6,347 nucleotides of DNA from Alphaproteobacteria bacterium. GTDB lineage: Bacteria > Pseudomonadota > Alphaproteobacteria > UBA8366. A program made the translations under genes and the position numbers. The notes below the pieces were generated by a model that saw only the letters and a program-made list of their open reading frames with translations, did not search any database and had not been told where the DNA came from. The stretch lies in contig JABJCS010000685.1 in the NCBI GenBank assembly GCA_018665505.1, positions 1-6,347 on the forward strand, given 5' to 3'. Below, piece after piece: positions 4,302 to 6,347 of this stretch (the first letter of the stretch is position 1; the number at the start of each line of letters is the position of its first letter).

Positions 4302-5492
4302 ATGATCAAGACCTTGGATCAAATGGAATGTCGGGGCCGCCGCGTTATCGTGCGTGGAGATTTGAACGTGCCTGTCCGTGACGGTCGGGTAACCGATACC
4401 ACGCGGCTCGACCGATTGGCGCCAACCCTTAAGGAATTAAGTGGGAAGGGCGCCCGCATCGCCGTGGTCTCGCATTTCGGCCGCCCAAAGGGCCAGGTAG
4501 TGCCCGAAATGAGTTTGCGGCCCATCGCCGACGCGCTATCCGTTGCGCTTGGCGGACTGCCGGTCGACTTTGTCGAGGATTGCGTCGGCGAGACGGCCCG
4601 CGCCGCGATTAACGGTTTGTCTGACGGTGGTTTGGTATTGCTGGAGAATTTGCGCTTCCATGTGGGCGAGGAAGCAAATGATCCGGAATTCGCTAAAGCG
4701 CTCGCCGCGAATGGCGACCTTTATGTGAATGACGGATTTTCGGTCTCGCACCGGGCACACGCTTCTACCGCCGGCATCACCCGTCATATACCGGCCTATG
4801 CGGGCCGCGGTATGCAGGCGGAATTGGAGGCCCTAACCGCCGCACTGGAGACACCGCGCAAACCCGTGGCGGCGCTGGTCGGCGGTGCCAAGGTTTCTTC
4901 CAAACTCACCGTCCTTGGGCATCTTTTGGATAAGGTCGATTCGCTGATTATCGGCGGCGGCATGGCCAATACATTTTTGTTCGCGCTGGGAACCGATGTG
5001 GGCGCCAGCCTTTGCGAGGCCGACCTTGCGAATACCGCGCTTGAAATTATGGCACGGGCAGATGAGGTCGGATGCCGGATCGTTCTGCCAAGCGACGTGG
5101 TCATCGCCTCGGCGCTGGAGGAGGGTGTTGCAACGGAGACAGTGCCCATCGCGGCGGTGCCGTCCGACCGCATGATCCTCGATGTGGGACCTGATTCCGT
5201 GGCGGCGTTGAACAAGCACTTGGCCGACTGCGGCACTTTGTTGTGGAACGGTCCACTTGGTGCGTTCGAAGTGCCGCCGTTTAATGTCGGCACCAACACA
5301 GTCGCACGGCGCGCGGCGGAGCTGACAGCGGCCGGCACGCTAGTCTCGGTCGCCGGCGGAGGCGATACAGTGGCGGCGTTGGCCGGTGCGGAGGCGATTG
5401 ATGGGTTTACCTATGTCTCGACCGCGGGCGGTGCCTTTCTCGAATGGCTCGAAGGGCGGGAATTACCCGGCGTGGCGGCGCTCACCGATTAA
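4302..5492 (+). CDS. pgk: Phosphoglycerate kinase
   Basis: A cytosolic enzyme of glycolysis and gluconeogenesis that interconverts 1,3-bisphosphoglycerate plus ADP with 3-phosphoglycerate plus ATP. It has 396 residues, the normal bacterial length. N-terminal substrate domain: RGDLNVP (18-24), SHFGRPKG (57-64), LLENLRF (113-119) and NDGFSVSHRAHAST (143-156); the basic-patch arginines R35, R118 and R151 are all present. C-terminal nucleotide domain: GGAKVSSKL (194-202), ILDVGPDS (292-299), WNGPLGAFE (315-323), AGGGDT (351-356) and STAGGAFLEWLEG (373-385). G145 replaces the alanine most PGKs have in NDAF, a mild variant. No gap or fba gene adjoins it, so it is probably a single-gene unit. No terminator is visible directly after the stop. 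Confidence 0.97.
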   Translation: MIKTLDQMECRGRRVIVRGDLNVPVRDGRVTDTTRLDRLAPTLKELSGKGARIAVVSHFGRPKGQVVPEMSLRPIADALSVALGGLPVDFVEDCVGETARAAINGLSDGGLVLLENLRFHVGEEANDPEFAKALAANGDLYVNDGFSVSHRAHASTAGITRHIPAYAGRGMQAELEALTAALETPRKPVAALVGGAKVSSKLTVLGHLLDKVDSLIIGGGMANTFLFALGTDVGASLCEADLANTALEIMARADEVGCRIVLPSDVVIASALEEGVATETVPIAAVPSDRMILDVGPDSVAALNKHLADCGTLLWNGPLGAFEVPPFNVGTNTVARRAAELTAAGTLVSVAGGGDTVAALAGAEAIDGFTYVSTAGGAFLEWLEGRELPGVAALTD

Positions 5493-5552
5493 CCATTTCG
5501 TCAGGTTGCGCTGTCATATTGGGTGAAGATGTAATAGCGGGAATGCCGAACA

Positions 5553-5765
5553 ATGGTCGATTCGCCTTCGAGTATTGGTCCCCGAATTGGACCCGCACCG
5601 ACGCCGTCACGACCGGCACCGGAAGCGCGCCGCCAAGATTCCGTTACAGAAGCTAAGCCAGAAGCACCTGCGTCAATTGCTGAGCCGCAGGGGCGCGATG
5701 TCGATTCCCAATTAGCGTTCGACTCACCGCCGCCGCGTGGATCGTTGTTGAATATATTGGTGTGA
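5553..5765 (+). CDS. Possible small proline-rich protein (doubtful)
   Basis: A 70-codon open frame starting ATG and ending TGA, 60 bp after pgk and 7 bp from the convergent yciB end. The product is rich in Pro, Ala and Ser (APTPSRPAPEAR, KPEAPASIAEP) and predicted disordered, with a more hydrophobic tail GSLLNILV; no signal peptide or membrane segment. The ribosome binding site is weak (GGGA ten bases upstream). Its position exactly fills the gap and its codons are not unlike the neighbours', which favours a real gene, but I recognise no family. It may be non-coding. Confidence 0.38.
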   Translation: MVDSPSSIGPRIGPAPTPSRPAPEARRQDSVTEAKPEAPASIAEPQGRDVDSQLAFDSPPPRGSLLNILV

Positions 5766-5772
5766 ACCCGGT

Positions 5773-6347
5773 TTAGTCGGCCGAGGCGTCACCATCTCCT
5801 TCCGGAATATGATAGCGCTGTATCATCGGCACTTGGCTCATCATGAACATGAAGGTGAGGCCCATCAGGCCGAACACCTTAAAACTGACCCAAACATCGG
5901 TGGTCTGTGTCCGCCAGACAACTTCGTTTAACGCGCCCGCGACGATAAAGAAGATGCCGAAGCGAAGGGTGAGTATACGCCAACCTTCGTCGCGCAATTG
6001 CCAGGCTTTACCGAACAGTGGCTTGAGGACCGGCTTATTTAAGATCAATCCGCCAAACATGATAATGGCGAACAAAGCTTGCACGATGGTCGGCTTCATC
6101 TTGATGAAGCGCTCATCGTCCAGTGCCAGGGTCAGGCCACCGAAGACCATCACCAATCCGCCCGTGACAAGCGGCATGATCGGTACTGTCCGCTCCAGCG
6201 TATAGGACAAAGAAATGCCGATGGTGACCGCTACCATCAACGCGGCGGTCGCGGCATAGAGTCCCATCTGCCAATAGGTCAGCAGAAAAATTGCGAGCGG
6301 TACGTAATCAACAACAGGTTTGAGCCATGGTCTGGAAGGTTTTGTCA
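5773..6347 (-). CDS. yciB: Inner membrane protein YciB / septation protein A (start at the window edge)
   Basis: A polytopic inner-membrane protein of the YciB/IspZ/IspA septation family, linked in other bacteria to envelope synthesis and normal cell division; no enzyme activity is established. About five hydrophobic segments are visible at roughly 13-30, 31-49, 55-75, 86-104 and 125-145, with another at 155-170 (residues counted from the edge). Family-typical stretches include FIKMKPTIVQALFA (81-94), LNKPVLKPLFG (103-113), WRILTLRFGIFF (123-134) and ALNEVVWR (139-146). Start: the ATG at 6267 lies inside the first hydrophobic segment, and the frame stays open upstream through TKPSRPWLKPVVDYVPLAIF to the edge. 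The codon across the edge is NTG (positions 6346-6347 give TG), so it could itself be the start, giving 191 residues, a normal length. The C-terminus is acidic (EGDGDASAD). Confidence 0.93.
   Translation of the reverse strand, partial: TKPSRPWLKPVVDYVPLAIFLLTYWQMGLYAATAALMVAVTIGISLSYTLERTVPIMPLVTGGLVMVFGGLTLALDDERFIKMKPTIVQALFAIIMFGGLILNKPVLKPLFGKAWQLRDEGWRILTLRFGIFFIVAGALNEVVWRTQTTDVWVSFKVFGLMGLTFMFMMSQVPMIQRYHIPEGDGDASAD

Noticed and set aside
4796..5338. Long minus-strand open frame (180 codons) opposite pgk
   Set aside because: It lies entirely within the unmistakable pgk gene, is rich in Ser/Thr/Ala/Arg as expected for an antisense frame of GC-rich DNA, and shows no family motif.

Overview
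The window looks like a piece of an alphaproteobacterial chromosome, probably from a Rhodospirillales-like lineage. The evidence is moderately GC-rich coding DNA, an XRE regulator of the PhrR/PraR type, a 17 kDa-surface-antigen-type glycine-zipper lipoprotein, an alphaproteobacterial-style YciB, and a GTCATCCCGG...GGGATCCAGG dispersed repeat. The taxon is inferred from protein character; there is no rRNA or marker gene to settle it.

Layout. (1) Positions 1-128 look like one end of an insertion sequence, most like the IS21 family: two adjacent 24-bp terminal repeats, a tip reading TGTCAATATC on the minus strand, and a perfect 36-bp palindrome just inside. (2) Directly abutting it, 130-753 (+) is the C-terminal quarter of a molybdenum hydroxylase large subunit (xanthine/CO dehydrogenase family). 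Its first three quarters are missing, apparently because the IS inserted into the gene. (3) 754-976 is non-coding and holds a REP-like palindromic repeat flanked by 8-bp direct repeats. (4) Two small regulator genes lie in tandem on the minus strand: an XRE helix-turn-helix protein (977-1393) with a promoter and operator-like inverted repeat, and a MarR-like winged-helix protein (1526-1909). (5) 1910-2201 is an AT-rich divergent intergenic region with several inverted repeats and a good sigma70-like promoter. (6) It leads into two envelope genes on the plus strand: a small secreted, very basic protein (2202-2597) and a glycine-zipper outer-membrane lipoprotein (2666-3142), separated by a GC-rich hairpin. 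(7) A class I SAM methyltransferase (4184-3135, minus) converges on the lipoprotein, their stop codons overlapping by 8 bp, and diverges from (8) pgk, phosphoglycerate kinase (4302-5492, plus). (9) A doubtful 70-codon proline-rich ORF (5553-5765) follows. (10) yciB (5773-6347, minus), an inner-membrane septation/envelope protein, is complete or lacks only the first base of its start codon at the right edge.

The genes do not form one pathway. Glycolysis (pgk), envelope biology (yciB, the lipoprotein and the basic secreted protein) and local regulators sit side by side, as on an ordinary chromosome. The parts most worth a second look are the IS-disrupted molybdenum hydroxylase gene, the operator-like repeat at the XRE promoter, and the uncharacterised secreted basic protein paired with the lipoprotein. 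I found no CRISPR array, prophage, toxin-antitoxin pair or other clear novel defence or mobile system.
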